Source: Oceanibaculum indicum P24
GTDB taxonomy: Bacteria > Pseudomonadota > Alphaproteobacteria > Oceanibaculales > Oceanibaculaceae
NCBI RefSeq assembly: GCF_000299935.1
Contig: NZ_AMRL01000002.1
Span: 186,001 to 250,000 of the forward strand
DNA: 64,000 bases
Direction of reading: 5' to 3'
Position 1 is the first letter of the stretch. Every line of letters begins with the position of its first letter. The notes beneath the pieces were generated by a model, which was given only the letters and a program-made list of their open reading frames with translations, searched no databases and was not told the DNA's origin. This document shows positions 37,200 through 48,176 of the stretch, piece after piece. The translations under genes were made by a program, and so were the position numbers.

Positions 37200-37895
37200 T
37201 CAGGACAGGTTGTTTTTCAGGAAGGCAGCTGTGCGCTGATGCGCCAGCGTGGCAGCTTCCTTGTTGTAATGCTCGCCACCGATGCGGGCGAAGGCGTGAT
37301 CGACCCCCGGATAGGCATGGGCCTCGACCTGAGGATGATCCTTCAGGCCGGCCAGGATCTTCTCCTGCGCCTCTTTCGGCACGAACTTGTCGAGGGCAGC
37401 AATGTGCATCAGCAGGGGGTTCTTGATCTTTGCGGATTCGCCCAGCAGATCCTGAATGCCGACGCCGTAATAGCTGACATTGCAGTCGGCATCGGAGCGG
37501 GTGGCCATCAGATAGGCCATCTTGCCGCCGAGGCAGAAGCCCATCGTACCGACCTTGCCGTTGCTGCCATCGATGCTGCGGGCGGCCTTGATGGTCTCCA
37601 CCAGATCGGAGACGCCTTTCTCGACATCGAAGCCGTTGAACAGCTCGAAGGCGCGTGCCCATTCGGCTTCGCTCTGGTCGGTTATCTGGATGCCGGGTTC
37701 CTGGCGCCAGAACAGGTCCGGGCAGATTGTGATGAAGCCATCGCTGGCAAGGTCATTGCAGATATCCCGCATCACCTCATTGACGCCGAAAATCTCCTGG
37801 ATCACCACGATGACCGGGGCAGGGGTCGCCTTGGGCTTGGCGACATAGGCCATGAAAGAGCCGCCATCGGCGGCCTTGATATTTATCTCGGGCAT
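37200..37895 (-). CDS. dienelactone hydrolase family protein
   Basis: A 231-residue alpha/beta hydrolase of the dienelactone hydrolase type, with a cysteine nucleophile C121 in GFCLGGK, E34 (QEIFG), catalytic D169 (ALDKFVP) and H200 (PGVDHAF). In aromatic degradation it opens dienelactones; outside such clusters the substrate is often unknown. It precedes the quinone reductase by 11 bp. No neighbouring aromatic genes are seen. Confidence 0.92.
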   Translation of the reverse strand: MPEINIKAADGGSFMAYVAKPKATPAPVIVVIQEIFGVNEVMRDICNDLASDGFITICPDLFWRQEPGIQITDQSEAEWARAFELFNGFDVEKGVSDLVETIKAARSIDGSNGKVGTMGFCLGGKMAYLMATRSDADCNVSYYGVGIQDLLGESAKIKNPLLMHIAALDKFVPKEAQEKILAGLKDHPQVEAHAYPGVDHAFARIGGEHYNKEAATLAHQRTAAFLKNNLS

Positions 37896-37960
37896 TTGTT
37901 CCTCCGAGTGTGCACAGATGGGGAGATCATGGCGGCTTGAGGCAAAGATTCAAGCCGCTC

Positions 37961-38443
37961 CTACAATCCAGCCAGAAGCGGGAGCGTTGGCGCTTCATGA
38001 TCCAGCAGTCGGGCCTTGGTTTTCTTGCCATCGCCGCCGCTGAAACCCACCAGAGTGCCGTCCTTGCCGATCACCCGGTGGCAAGGAACGATCAGCGGAA
38101 TGGGATTGGCACCACAGGCAGTGCCGACGGCGCGGGGATTGGAGCCAATGCGCTGCGCGATATCGCCATAGGTCAGTGTCTCGCCATAGGGGATGGTCAG
38201 CATTTCCTGCCAGACGGCAAGATTGTGATCCGATCCACGCAGGTTGAGCGGGAGATCGAATTGCTTCAGCTCTCGTGCGAAATAGCTGAATATCTGTTTG
38301 GCTGCTTCCTGCAGGACAGGATTGTCGCTGTTATCCGGGCCGCTTTGCGCGAATCGCACCGCACAGATTGCGCCATCCTGCGCCGTCAGGGTCAGGGGAC
38401 CAACGGGACTGTTCAGGGTGAGGCGGGCGAGAGGCGCGTTCAT
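37961..38443 (-). CDS. ogt: methylated-DNA-protein cysteine methyltransferase
   Basis: A 160-residue Ogt/MGMT. The active-site motif is IVPCHRVIG with acceptor C121, and helix-turn-helix elements AVWQEMLTIPYGETLTY and RAVGTACGANP. It transfers alkyl groups from O6-alkylguanine onto itself. The ATG at 38443 overlaps the stop of the DUF255 gene (ATGA), giving translational coupling. No Ada regulatory domain is attached. Confidence 0.95.
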   Translation of the reverse strand: MNAPLARLTLNSPVGPLTLTAQDGAICAVRFAQSGPDNSDNPVLQEAAKQIFSYFARELKQFDLPLNLRGSDHNLAVWQEMLTIPYGETLTYGDIAQRIGSNPRAVGTACGANPIPLIVPCHRVIGKDGTLVGFSGGDGKKTKARLLDHEAPTLPLLAGL

Positions 38444-40482
38444 GCATCGCTCCGGGCGGCCAGCAGGGCCTCGCTGAGCGCCTTTGGCTCCCGCAGGGGC
38501 AGGGAACAGCGCTGGCCGACGCACAGGTACGCAGCGCTCTGCAAAGTGCCTTCCAGCGCAGTGCTGGCCGGGTGGTTCGAGGGCAGGGCGCCCTTCTGCC
38601 CCAGCTGGTGCAGGATCAGGCCCGGCGCGGAGACGTCGGCGATGGCGCGCAGCAAGCCAACATAGGTCGGCGTTGTCGGATCGCCCGTGAGAGTAATCTG
38701 CAGCGGCCGTTGGGCGATGTCGCAGCCATTGAGGAAGGTCGCCAGCGGGAAGAAATTGCGTCCGATCTCGCCGGCAAAGCGCGGAATCAGGAGATCGGCC
38801 TTGCCGCGGTAGCTGTCGTCACCGGTCAAGTGATAAAGCGTTGTCAACACCTGCAGCATGGTCCCGTTTCCGGCCGGGACAGCATTGTCCTGAGCATTTT
38901 TGGCGCGCAGCACGACATCATTTGTGTCGTCGGCGGTAGTGAAATAGCCGCCGCCCTCATGATCCCAATAGTGCCGGTCCAGCACATCCACCCAGGCGAT
39001 GGCCTGGCCAAGGAAACGCTGATGACGGGTGATCTGGAACAGCGCCAGCGCGGCGGAGGCCATGTTGGCATAATCCTCCAGCGTTGCCGGGTGGCGTAGG
39101 ATATCGCCACGCCGGCTGTGCCGCAGCCTTCCATCGAGGGTCATCTTCTCGACAACATAATCGAAGGCCCGGATGGCTGCGCGGAGCCAGTCAGCATGGG
39201 CAAAGGCAAAGCTGGCTTGAGCGAGGGCGCGGATCATCAGCCCGTTCCAGTCGGCCAGCACCTTGTCGTCCCAGCCGGGCCTTTCCCGCTGCTCACGATG
39301 TTCGAAAAGAAGCTGCCGGACCTGTGCGAGCTGGCTCTCCGCCGCACCATTCCCGAGATCGGGCCGGCGGTTTCGATGCAGGATGGTCACACCTTCCCAG
39401 TTGCCCTCCGGCGTCACGTCATAGGCGCGCTTGAAGCTCTCCAGGGCCTCGCCCGGCAGGTGAGCAAGCAACTGGTCAATCTCAGCCTCGCGCCAGACAT
39501 AAAATTTGCCTTCCTCGCCTTCGCTGTCGGCATCCAGCGAACTGGCGAAACCACCTTCATCGGTGATCATCTCGCGGAGAACCCACCCGATCGTTTCCTC
39601 CAGGCGCTGGCGGAACAATGGCCGGCCGGTTTCCAGCGCCGCATGGGTCAGCATCTCGATCAGCTGGGCATTGTCGTACAGCATCTTCTCGAAATGCGGC
39701 GCCAGCCACTGCGCATCGGTCGAATAGCGGGCAAAACCGCCGCCCAGATGATCGTAGATGCCGCCCTGGCACATGCGTTCGAGCGTCAGCAGCACATAAT
39801 CGCGAGAGTCCTGATTGCCGCTGCGCAGCCAGTGCCGCCACAGCAGCATCAGCATGCCAGGCTGGGGAAATTTCGGCGCGCCGCCGATGCCGCCATGGAT
39901 CGGATCGATCTCCCGGTGCAGTCGCTCGGCGATACGGTCCAGCAGGGCCGGTTCGATATTCTCACCCGCCGCTGGCTCGGCCAGTTGCCGCAGCGCCTGG
40001 CGCAGGGCGCTGGCATTGCGCGACACCTTGTCGGAACCCTCGGCATGAGCATCCGCGATGGCCTGCAGCACCGCCTTGAAGCCAGGCCGACCGTAGCGGG
40101 CTTCCTTTGGAAAATAGGTGCCGCCCCAGAACGGATCGCCATCAGGCGTCAGGAACATGGTCAGCGGCCAGCCGCCCTGTTCGCCCAGAATGGCAAGGGC
40201 GGACTGGTAGATGTGATCGATGTCGGGGCGTTCCTCACGGTCCACCTTCACATTGACGAACAGCCGGTTCATCAGCGCAGCTGTCTCGTCATCCTCGAAG
40301 CTCTCATGGGCCATGACGTGGCACCAGTGACAGGCGGCATAGCCGACGGACAACAGGATCGGCTTGCCCTCGGCTCGGGCGCGGTCCAGCGCCTCGCGGC
40401 CCCAGGACATCCAGTGAACGGGATTATCCTTGTGCTGCAGGAGATAGGGGCTGGCTTCTTGTGCCAGGAGGTTGCCGCTCAT
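38440..40482 (-). CDS. DUF255 thioredoxin-fold protein (YyaL/spermatogenesis-associated 20 family)
   Basis: A 680-residue protein with an N-terminal thioredoxin-like domain containing CHWCHVM (C51, C54) and a C-terminal (alpha/alpha)6-barrel glycosidase-like domain (YDHLGGGFARYSTDAQW, HFEKMLYDNAQL, WNGLMIRALAQAS). The family is widespread and its biochemical role is not settled. The ATG at 40482 fits the family start (MSGNLLAQEASPYLLQH). It is coupled to ogt downstream. Confidence 0.9.
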   Translation of the reverse strand: MSGNLLAQEASPYLLQHKDNPVHWMSWGREALDRARAEGKPILLSVGYAACHWCHVMAHESFEDDETAALMNRLFVNVKVDREERPDIDHIYQSALAILGEQGGWPLTMFLTPDGDPFWGGTYFPKEARYGRPGFKAVLQAIADAHAEGSDKVSRNASALRQALRQLAEPAAGENIEPALLDRIAERLHREIDPIHGGIGGAPKFPQPGMLMLLWRHWLRSGNQDSRDYVLLTLERMCQGGIYDHLGGGFARYSTDAQWLAPHFEKMLYDNAQLIEMLTHAALETGRPLFRQRLEETIGWVLREMITDEGGFASSLDADSEGEEGKFYVWREAEIDQLLAHLPGEALESFKRAYDVTPEGNWEGVTILHRNRRPDLGNGAAESQLAQVRQLLFEHREQRERPGWDDKVLADWNGLMIRALAQASFAFAHADWLRAAIRAFDYVVEKMTLDGRLRHSRRGDILRHPATLEDYANMASAALALFQITRHQRFLGQAIAWVDVLDRHYWDHEGGGYFTTADDTNDVVLRAKNAQDNAVPAGNGTMLQVLTTLYHLTGDDSYRGKADLLIPRFAGEIGRNFFPLATFLNGCDIAQRPLQITLTGDPTTPTYVGLLRAIADVSAPGLILHQLGQKGALPSNHPASTALEGTLQSAAYLCVGQRCSLPLREPKALSEALLAARSDA

Positions 40483-40651
40483 CTGTGCCTTTCCCGCCTG
40501 CTGTGCCCGGTATAGGGTTGATTTCGGCTTGGCTGTGCCAGTCTTAATGGTTGGCAATCCTGCGCTTGACTTCAAGTCTGCGGACGGTCTGGACGTCGAT
40601 CAGGATCGTCAGGGCCGGAAAATCGTTACGCAAGCGGTATATGAGGTGTCC

Positions 40652-40915
40652 ATGAAGATCACGGTCAATATCGATTGCACGCCGGAAGAGGCCCGACGCT
40701 TCTTCGGATTGCCCGATGTCCAGCCGATGCAGGAGGCCGTGATGGCCGAATTGCAGGAAAGGCTGCTTGGTGGCATCAAGCAGATGGATCCGGACACCAT
40801 GCTGAAGAACTGGTTCCAGGGAGTGCCCAGTGGTATGGCCTCGATGGAAGCGCTTCAGAAGATGTTCTGGAGCCAGTTCGGCGACGCCGGAAACAAGGGA
40901 GAAAAGACAGAGTGA
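40652..40915 (+). CDS. DUF6489-type small protein
   Basis: An 87-residue acidic protein (MKITVNIDCTPEEARRFFGL, then helices rich in Met and Gln). It resembles small alphaproteobacterial proteins linked to the ferredoxin gene; I recall DUF6489 but cannot confirm by alignment. The start ATG at 40652 has GAGG upstream. It overlaps the next start (GTGA). Confidence 0.7.
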   Translation: MKITVNIDCTPEEARRFFGLPDVQPMQEAVMAELQERLLGGIKQMDPDTMLKNWFQGVPSGMASMEALQKMFWSQFGDAGNKGEKTE

Positions 40916-41295
40916 CCGATATCTCGACCGGAATTGCCGATATGAATCAAGAGGACTTCGAGCAGTACTACCGAAGCCATGTGTTTTGCTGTACGAACCG
41001 CCGGCCTGATGGACACAAGCGCGGTTCCTGTGCCGAACGGGGCGCGGAGCCGCTTCGCGCCTACATGAAGGCCCGTGCGAAGGAGCTGGCGCTTCCCGGT
41101 GTCCGCATCAATATGGCTGGTTGTCTCGACCGCTGTGAGCTTGGCCCTGTGCTGGTCATTTACCCGGAAGGCGTCTGGTACACCTATCAGAGCCAGGCCG
41201 ATATCGATGAAATTCTGACCGTGCATTTGCGTGACGGCGGCCGGGTCGAGCGGCTGCTGCTGCGCCCCGAGGACGGGCCGGACAAAGCCGGCTGA
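40912..41295 (+). CDS. thioredoxin-like [2Fe-2S] ferredoxin
   Basis: A 127-residue thioredoxin-fold 2Fe-2S protein. Cysteines sit in FCCTNRRPDGHKRGSC and NMAGCLDRCELGP, the pattern of small ferredoxins related to the NuoE/Shethna-type fold. GTG 40912, preceded by AAGGGAG and overlapping the upstream stop, is preferred to ATG 40942. It is upstream of mnmE with 23 bp of spacing and may donate electrons for an unknown partner. Confidence 0.82.
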   Translation: MTDISTGIADMNQEDFEQYYRSHVFCCTNRRPDGHKRGSCAERGAEPLRAYMKARAKELALPGVRINMAGCLDRCELGPVLVIYPEGVWYTYQSQADIDEILTVHLRDGGRVERLLLRPEDGPDKAG

Positions 41296-41318
41296 CACTC
41301 TCCGTTTCAGGCAGCGGG

Positions 41319-42656
41319 ATGACATCTCCAGGGACCATCTTTGCGCTTGCGACGCCTCAGGGCCGCTCCGGCGTTGCTGTCGTGCGGCTGTCGGGCCCAT
41401 CTGCCGGTGCGGTTTTGCAGAAGATAACGGACGGACGCTTGCCGCCGGGCCGGAAGGTCGTGCTCCGGTCCGTGCGGGACCCGGAGACAGGACAGGTACT
41501 GGATTCGGCGCTGATTCTCTGGTTTCCCGCACCTGCCAGCTTCACCGGCGAGGATGTGGCGGAGCTGCATCTGCATGGCGGCCGTGCGGTTATCGCCGCC
41601 GTGATGCAGGTCCTGTCGCGCCAGCCTGGCTTGCGTTTGGCCGAACCTGGCGAATTCACGCGCCGCGCCTTTCTGGCGGGCAAGATGGACCTGACCTCGG
41701 TCGAAGGGCTGGCTGATCTGATCGATGCGGAGACCGAAGCGCAGCGGCGCCAGGCTCTGCGCCAGATGGGCGGGGCCCTGTCGGCGCTCTATGAGGGCTG
41801 GCGCGCCCGGCTGTTGCGGGTTCTGGCGCATGCGGAGGCGATCATCGATTTTCCGGATGAGGATCTGCCGGAAGAAACCAATGCACATCTACGGGCCGAG
41901 GTGACGGCACTGCTGGAAGAAATCGATGCGCACCTTGCGGATTCAAGGCGTGGAGAGAGGCTGCGCGAAGGTATCCGTGTGGCGATCATCGGGCCGGCCA
42001 ATGCCGGGAAATCGAGTCTGCTGAACTGGCTGGCCGGGCGTGATGCGGCCATTGTTTCTGCCACCGCGGGAACCACGCGCGATGTCATCGAGGTTCATCT
42101 GGACCTAGGCGGCTATCCGGTTTTGTTGGCCGACACGGCTGGCTTGCGGGAGACCGCGGATGCGCTAGAAGAAGAGGGAATACGGCGTGCTCGACGTTGG
42201 GCACGGGAAGCGGACTACCGTATTTTGCTGCTCGATGGTGCAGTGTACGATGAACGGCAGACTGCGGAATTCACGAGCCAAGAAAACCCATCTCTTGTGG
42301 TTGTAAACAAGTCAGACCTCATGATGTCGTGGCCTACCAGCGCTACTGTGGTAGGTGAGGCCCTGTCTGTTTCGGTGAAGTCAGGGCAGGGGATGGCCGG
42401 TTTTCTGGCGCGGCTAGAGCAGGAGGTAGCGCGCCTGGCGGCTCCCGGAGAGGCACCGGCGCTGACGCGGATTCGCCACCGTATGGCCCTGGAGTCTGCG
42501 CGGGAATCGCTGATGCGCTTTCTTCAGGCACCGTCGCCTGATCTGGCAGCCGAGGATTTGCGGTTGGCTGTGCGGGAGATCGGGCGGATTACCGGCCGCG
42601 TGGATGTCGAGGATCTGTTGGACGTCATCTTCCGAGATTTCTGCCTCGGGAAATGA
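41319..42656 (+). CDS. mnmE: tRNA modification GTPase MnmE
   Basis: A 445-residue GTPase: N-terminal tetrahydrofolate-binding domain (IFALATPQGRSGVAVVR), helical domain with inserted G domain (GPANAGKSSLLN near residue 226, DTAG, NKSD), and the C-terminal FCLGK with the catalytic cysteine. With MnmG it adds the carboxymethylaminomethyl group to U34 of certain tRNAs. A parS site lies in the 75-bp gap to mnmG. Confidence 0.97.
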   Translation: MTSPGTIFALATPQGRSGVAVVRLSGPSAGAVLQKITDGRLPPGRKVVLRSVRDPETGQVLDSALILWFPAPASFTGEDVAELHLHGGRAVIAAVMQVLSRQPGLRLAEPGEFTRRAFLAGKMDLTSVEGLADLIDAETEAQRRQALRQMGGALSALYEGWRARLLRVLAHAEAIIDFPDEDLPEETNAHLRAEVTALLEEIDAHLADSRRGERLREGIRVAIIGPANAGKSSLLNWLAGRDAAIVSATAGTTRDVIEVHLDLGGYPVLLADTAGLRETADALEEEGIRRARRWAREADYRILLLDGAVYDERQTAEFTSQENPSLVVVNKSDLMMSWPTSATVVGEALSVSVKSGQGMAGFLARLEQEVARLAAPGEAPALTRIRHRMALESARESLMRFLQAPSPDLAAEDLRLAVREIGRITGRVDVEDLLDVIFRDFCLGK

Positions 42657-42676
42657 CGGGGTGATAGTTGCTGGCA

Positions 42677-42692
42677 TGTTTCACGTGAAACA
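42677..42692. promoter_or_regulatory. parS site, perfect 16-bp match
   Basis: TGTTTCACGTGAAACA in the mnmE-mnmG intergenic gap. Second of three identical sites in the window. Confidence 0.95.
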
Positions 42693-42731
42693 CCGCTTTA
42701 TGATCGGCGCCTGACTCGCTAAAGTCCGGCC

Positions 42732-44618
42732 ATGCAAAGCTTTGATGTGATCATTGTTGGCGGCGGGCATGCCGGATGCGAAGCGGCGGTGGCTTCGGCG
42801 CGCCTTGGCGCACGCACGCTGCTGCTGACCCATCGGCGCGACACAATCGGTGCGATGTCTTGCAATCCGGCCATCGGCGGATTGGGCAAGGGCCATCTGG
42901 TACGGGAGATCGATGCGCTGGATGGCGTGATGGCCCGCGCCATTGACCGCGCCGGCATCCAGTTCCGGCTGTTGAACCGCAGCAAGGGTGCCGCGGTACG
43001 CGGGCCTCGTGCCCAGGCTGATCGCCGCCTCTACAAGGAGGCAATGCAGAGTTTGCTGGCGGAACAGCCGGGCCTGTCGATTCAGGAAGGGGCGGTCGAG
43101 GATTTGCGCCTTGGTGCCGACGGGAAGGTAGCAGGTGTTATCCTGGCCAGCGGCGACGAAATCGCGGCTGCTGCTGTGGTGGTCACGACGGGCACTTTCC
43201 TGCGCGGGATCATTCATCGCGGCGAGGAGCAAATTCCGGCGGGCCGCGTTGGCGAAGCGCCGGCTGTCGGCCTGGCGCGGACGCTGGAACGCGCCGGCTT
43301 TGCCATGGGGCGGCTGAAGACGGGCACGCCGCCTCGGCTGGACGGCAAGAGCATCGATTGGAAAGCACTTGAAGTTCAGCCAGGCGATGAGCCACCGGTG
43401 CCATTTTCCTTTCTCACCGACAGGATCACCACGCCACAGATCGTCTGCCATATCACGGAGACGCGGCCGGAAACCCATGAGATCATCCGCGCCAATCTTC
43501 ATCGCTCAGCCGTTTATTCCGGACAGATCGAAGGAACCGGGCCGCGCTATTGTCCGTCCATCGAGGACAAGGTTGTGCGCTTCGCAGAGAAGGAGCGGCA
43601 TCAGATCTTTCTGGAGCCGGAAGGGCTGGACGACGACACGGTTTATCCCAACGGCATCTCCACCTCTCTGCCGGTTGAGGTGCAGGAGGCGCTGATCGCG
43701 ACAATGCCGGGTCTTGCGCGGGCGCGTATCCTGCAGCCGGGCTATGCCATCGAATATGATTTCATTGACCCGCGAGAATTGACACCAAGCCTGGAGACGC
43801 GGCGTCTGCCTGGCTTGTTTCTCGCCGGCCAGATCAATGGCACCACCGGGTATGAAGAGGCGGCGGGGCAGGGGCTGGTCGCCGGTATTAATGCGGCCTT
43901 GCTTGCGGGCGGCGCATCGGAGCCCTTCATGCTGGATCGCGCCGAGGCCTATATCGGCGTGATGATCGACGACCTGGTGACGCGCGGCGCGGACGAACCC
44001 TATCGGATGTTTACCTCCCGCGCCGAGTATCGCCTGCTGTTGCGCGCCGACAATGCCGACCAGCGGTTGACCGAAAAGGGGATGGCGCTCGGTGTCGTTG
44101 GGGGCGAACGGGCACGAGCCTTCTCGGAGAAGAAAGCTGCTTTGTCTGAAGCGCGGACTCTGCTGGAGGGTCTGCGGGCAACGCCGACGACGCTGGCCCG
44201 GCAGGGCATTGCGATTAATCAGGACGGCGTGATCCGTTCGGCGGCAGAACTTCTCTCCCATCCTGAGATCAGCCTGTCACGCCTGGCGGAGATTTGGCCG
44301 GAGCTTTCGTCAATTCCAATGCCGATTGCCGAACAGCTTGAAATTGACGGGACCTATGCGGGCTATCTGAAGCGGCAGCAGGCCGATGTCGATGCCTATC
44401 GCCGCGATGAATCCCTGCTGCTGCCCGACGGGCTCGATTATGGGTCGGTTGGTGGGCTGTCGACGGAAATCCGCGACAAGCTGAATCGCTCACGCCCAGC
44501 CACCCTGGGTGCTGCAGCCCGTATCCCCGGCGTGACCCCAGCGGCATTGACAGCTCTGTTGCGCCATGTGCGGAACCGCTCTTCGGCCGCGAAAGACGAG
44601 GTTGATCTTGCCGGGTGA
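42732..44618 (+). CDS. mnmG: tRNA modification FAD enzyme MnmG (GidA)
   Basis: A 628-residue flavoprotein with FAD dinucleotide-binding [10 protein letters not shown] (residues 10-19), the [15 protein letters not shown] motif, the [16 protein letters not shown] region, and a C-terminal helical MnmE-binding domain ([15 protein letters not shown]). It is the MnmE partner in U34 modification. It follows the conserved mnmE-mnmG-rsmG-parA-parB order of origin-proximal DNA. Confidence 0.98.
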   Translation: MQSFDVIIVGGGHAGCEAAVASARLGARTLLLTHRRDTIGAMSCNPAIGGLGKGHLVREIDALDGVMARAIDRAGIQFRLLNRSKGAAVRGPRAQADRRLYKEAMQSLLAEQPGLSIQEGAVEDLRLGADGKVAGVILASGDEIAAAAVVVTTGTFLRGIIHRGEEQIPAGRVGEAPAVGLARTLERAGFAMGRLKTGTPPRLDGKSIDWKALEVQPGDEPPVPFSFLTDRITTPQIVCHITETRPETHEIIRANLHRSAVYSGQIEGTGPRYCPSIEDKVVRFAEKERHQIFLEPEGLDDDTVYPNGISTSLPVEVQEALIATMPGLARARILQPGYAIEYDFIDPRELTPSLETRRLPGLFLAGQINGTTGYEEAAGQGLVAGINAALLAGGASEPFMLDRAEAYIGVMIDDLVTRGADEPYRMFTSRAEYRLLLRADNADQRLTEKGMALGVVGGERARAFSEKKAALSEARTLLEGLRATPTTLARQGIAINQDGVIRSAAELLSHPEISLSRLAEIWPELSSIPMPIAEQLEIDGTYAGYLKRQQADVDAYRRDESLLLPDGLDYGSVGGLSTEIRDKLNRSRPATLGAAARIPGVTPAALTALLRHVRNRSSAAKDEVDLAG

Positions 44619-44655
44619 GGCGTCATTGGCGCCTTTGACGCCGGGAGACGTCCAG

Positions 44656-45232
44656 ATGGCCACGAATGTTTCACGTGAAACACTGGAGCGTCTGGAGGCC
44701 TATGTGGCGTTGCTGGCCAAATGGCAAAAAGCAGTCAACCTGGTCGGTCCTCGTACGCTAAAAGATGTTTGGCGTCGCCATATTCTCGATTCCCTTCAGC
44801 TAATGCCGTATAGTCCCAAAGAAACCGCTTCTGCGCTCGACTTTGGAAGTGGCGCCGGCCTGCCGGGACTGGTCCTGGCAATCGCGGGGGTTAGGGGGAT
44901 GGTTCTGGTCGAATCGGATGCACGCAAGGCGGCCTTTCTTCGGGAGGCGGCGCGGGTGACCGAGACGGAGCTGGAGGTCTTTCATGGCCGGATCGAGATG
45001 CTTCCGGCCAGGAAGGCCGATCTGATCACCGCCCGGGCACTGACAAATGTGGCCGGACTCCTTGGCTATACTTGGCCATACCTGAAGCCGGAGGGCCGGT
45101 GCCTTTTCCTCAAGGGCAAGGGTGTCGATGAGGAGCTAAAAGAGGCGGAATCGCTTTGGGAAATGCGGGTCACCAAATATCCCAGCCGCACGGCGCCGGA
45201 CGGGGTGATCCTTCAACTGGAGGGCATACGTC

Positions 45233-45249
<17 letters not shown>
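44656..45249 (+). CDS. rsmG: 16S rRNA (guanine-527-N7) methyltransferase RsmG
   Basis: A 197-residue SAM-dependent methyltransferase with LDFGSGAGLPGLVLAI (SAM-binding loop, residues about 67-82) and the DSLQLMPY segment before it. It methylates G527 of 16S rRNA; loss often gives streptomycin resistance. A parS site is embedded in codons 4-9 (NVSRET), so the protein start is constrained by the ParB site. It overlaps parA by 17 bp. Confidence 0.95.
44667..44682. promoter_or_regulatory. parS site inside rsmG, perfect 16-bp match
   Basis: TGTTTCACGTGAAACA lies within the coding sequence of rsmG codons 4 to 9 (NVSRET). Third identical copy in the window. Confidence 0.95.
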
Positions 45250-46059
<810 letters not shown>

Positions 46060-46060
<1 letters not shown>

Positions 46061-47100
46061 TGGCACGCGAAAAGAGACAGAATCTGGGGCGCGGCCTCGA
46101 TGCCCTGCTGGGCGAGGACAGCGAGGATTACGCCGAACTCGACAAGCTGCGCCAGGGCAAGACAGCGCCGATTGAGTATCTGGAGCCCGGCCCATTCCAG
46201 CCGCGCCGGCTGTTCGCCGCCGAGGATATGGAATCGCTGATCGATTCGATCCGCGACAAGGGCGTGCTACAGCCCATTCTTGTGCGCCGGCATCCGGCAG
46301 ACCCCACGCGCTACCAGATCATTGCCGGCGAGCGCCGCTGGCGTGCGGCCCAGGCGGCGCAATTGCATGAAGTGCCTGTCGTCATCCGCGAGTTCGACGA
46401 CCGGGCGGCGCTGGAAGTCGCGCTGGTCGAGAATATCCAGCGCCAGGATCTGACCCCCATCGAAGAGGCTGAGGGCTACCGCCGCCTGATGGAGGAGTTC
46501 GGTCATACCCAGGAGGCGCTGGCCCAGGTCATCGGCAAGAGCCGCAGCCATATCGCCAATATGCTGCGCCTTCTGGCTCTGCCGGATTACGTGCGCGATG
46601 CCGTGGAAGAGGGCAAGATCAGCGCCGGTCATGCCCGCGCGCTGCTGGTCGTACCGAACAGCGAGAGCCTGCTCGGACAGGTCATCGCCAAGGGGCTCAG
46701 CGTCCGCGACACGGAAAAGCTGGTTCAGCGCGCCAAGGCGCCCGAATCGGGCAATGATGACGGTGCGGCATCGGCCGGCACCGGGAAACGCCGGCGTTCG
46801 TCCGGACGGGAAAAAGACACCGATACGCTGGCTCTCGAACGCGACCTTTCCGCGCTGCTCGGGCTGACCGTTAGCATCGATTTCAAGCCGGGGCAAGGCG
46901 GCGTGCTGTCCATCGAATACCGCACGCTGGAGCAGCTCGACGATGTGCTGTCGCGGCTCAGCCGGGGCGGGCGTCAGCCCCTGGACGGAGAAGAGGAAAC
47001 GCACGAAAGCTTCTCTGAAGATACAGCGATGGCAGACTTCGACCCGGAAGACCCGCTGATTCCAGACGCGGATGACGGGCTGGAAGAGCCGAAAGACTGA
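46060..47100 (+). CDS. parB: chromosome partitioning protein ParB (CTPase)
   Basis: A 346-residue ParB with the Spo0J-type N-terminal NTPase region including GERRWRAAQ (residues about 90-98), ENIQRQDL, a helix-turn-helix [20 protein letters not shown], and a C-terminal dimerisation domain around 285-315 ([20 protein letters not shown]). It binds parS and clamps onto flanking DNA using CTP. Three parS sites lie within 11 kb to the left. It is convergent with holA. Confidence 0.97.
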
Positions 47101-47112
47101 GCCTGTCCGGCC

Positions 47113-48162
47113 CTAGGGCCGGGCGCTGCCGGCGCGCGACCGGTTCCGCGCGGACAGGGCGATCCCAAGCAGAGTCTGCCCAGTAATGGCGTCCGCGGGC
47201 AGACCGGTGGTCTTGCACTGCATTTCCGCTTCCACCAGCCGGTTCATTGCCTCGGCCAGCCGGTTAGCCGGCCAGCCGCGCAGCTGGCGGCCCAGCCGGT
47301 CGGAGACTTTCCAAAGCGCCCCCCGAAAGCCGGCAGCCTTGAAGGCGGCGTCGATGGACTGGCCGCCTGCCACCAGATTTCCGGCCAGATGCAGGACGCG
47401 CAGATGCTGCTGCGCGGCCCGCAGCACCGGCTGGAAATTCATCCCTTCGGCACGGGCGCGGGTGAGGGCGCGATCCAGCGACTCCGGATCGCCCTCGGCC
47501 ATGGCGAAGACGATATCGTCGAGCCGGAGTGCTGCATTGTCGCCGATGGCCTGGCGCGCCTCGTCCAGGGAGATGGTGCCGCCTTCGCCGACATAGAGGA
47601 TCAGTTTGTCCAGCTCCATCCGGGTCAGCATACGGTCGGCGCCCAGGTGATCGGCCAGGAAGGCGATGACGTCGTCGCTGCAGCGGATATTGGCCTGCTG
47701 CAGATGGCTGCGGACAAGCCCGCGCAGATCGCGTTCTTCGTCAGCGTAGCAAGCGATGATGGCAGCGTTGCGCGCACCTTCGAAAAGTTTCCGCAATTTG
47801 GAGCCGGCGGCCAGTGATCCCGCTTCGGCGACGACAAGGAAATCGCCCTGTATCGTCTCCAGCATATTCTGGAAAATCTCGGTATTGCCGTCACCGGCAT
47901 CGCGTACGCGGATCAGCCGCCGACCGCCGGTCAGGGAGAGCGCGGCCGCCTCGTCGGCCAGGCGGGCCGGATCGTCGCGCAGCTGTGCGCCCGTGAGATC
48001 GGCCAGACGAAACGGATCATCGAAGCCGGGCAGCACGGTATGGCCGAGCCTGTCGGCAAATTCCTTTATCTTTCCGGTATCTGGCCCGAAAAGCAGCACC
48101 GCTCGTATGGCCGGGTCGGGTGCTTTGAGAAAACCCTCGATCTGGCGGTCGCTGATCTTCAT
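47113..48162 (-). CDS. holA: DNA polymerase III delta subunit
   Basis: A 349-residue clamp-loader delta subunit with the family N-terminus (FLLFGPDTGKIKEFADR-like, here LLFGPDTGKIKEFADRL), a deviated P-loop, and the C-terminal VLRAAQQHLRVLHLAGNLV collar region. Delta opens the beta clamp. It is read from the right side and forms a minus-strand group with lptE and leuS, the usual leuS-lptE-holA order. Confidence 0.92.
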   Translation of the reverse strand: MKISDRQIEGFLKAPDPAIRAVLLFGPDTGKIKEFADRLGHTVLPGFDDPFRLADLTGAQLRDDPARLADEAAALSLTGGRRLIRVRDAGDGNTEIFQNMLETIQGDFLVVAEAGSLAAGSKLRKLFEGARNAAIIACYADEERDLRGLVRSHLQQANIRCSDDVIAFLADHLGADRMLTRMELDKLILYVGEGGTISLDEARQAIGDNAALRLDDIVFAMAEGDPESLDRALTRARAEGMNFQPVLRAAQQHLRVLHLAGNLVAGGQSIDAAFKAAGFRGALWKVSDRLGRQLRGWPANRLAEAMNRLVEAEMQCKTTGLPADAITGQTLLGIALSARNRSRAGSARP

Positions 48163-48176
48163 CCGCCGTTCCGCCC

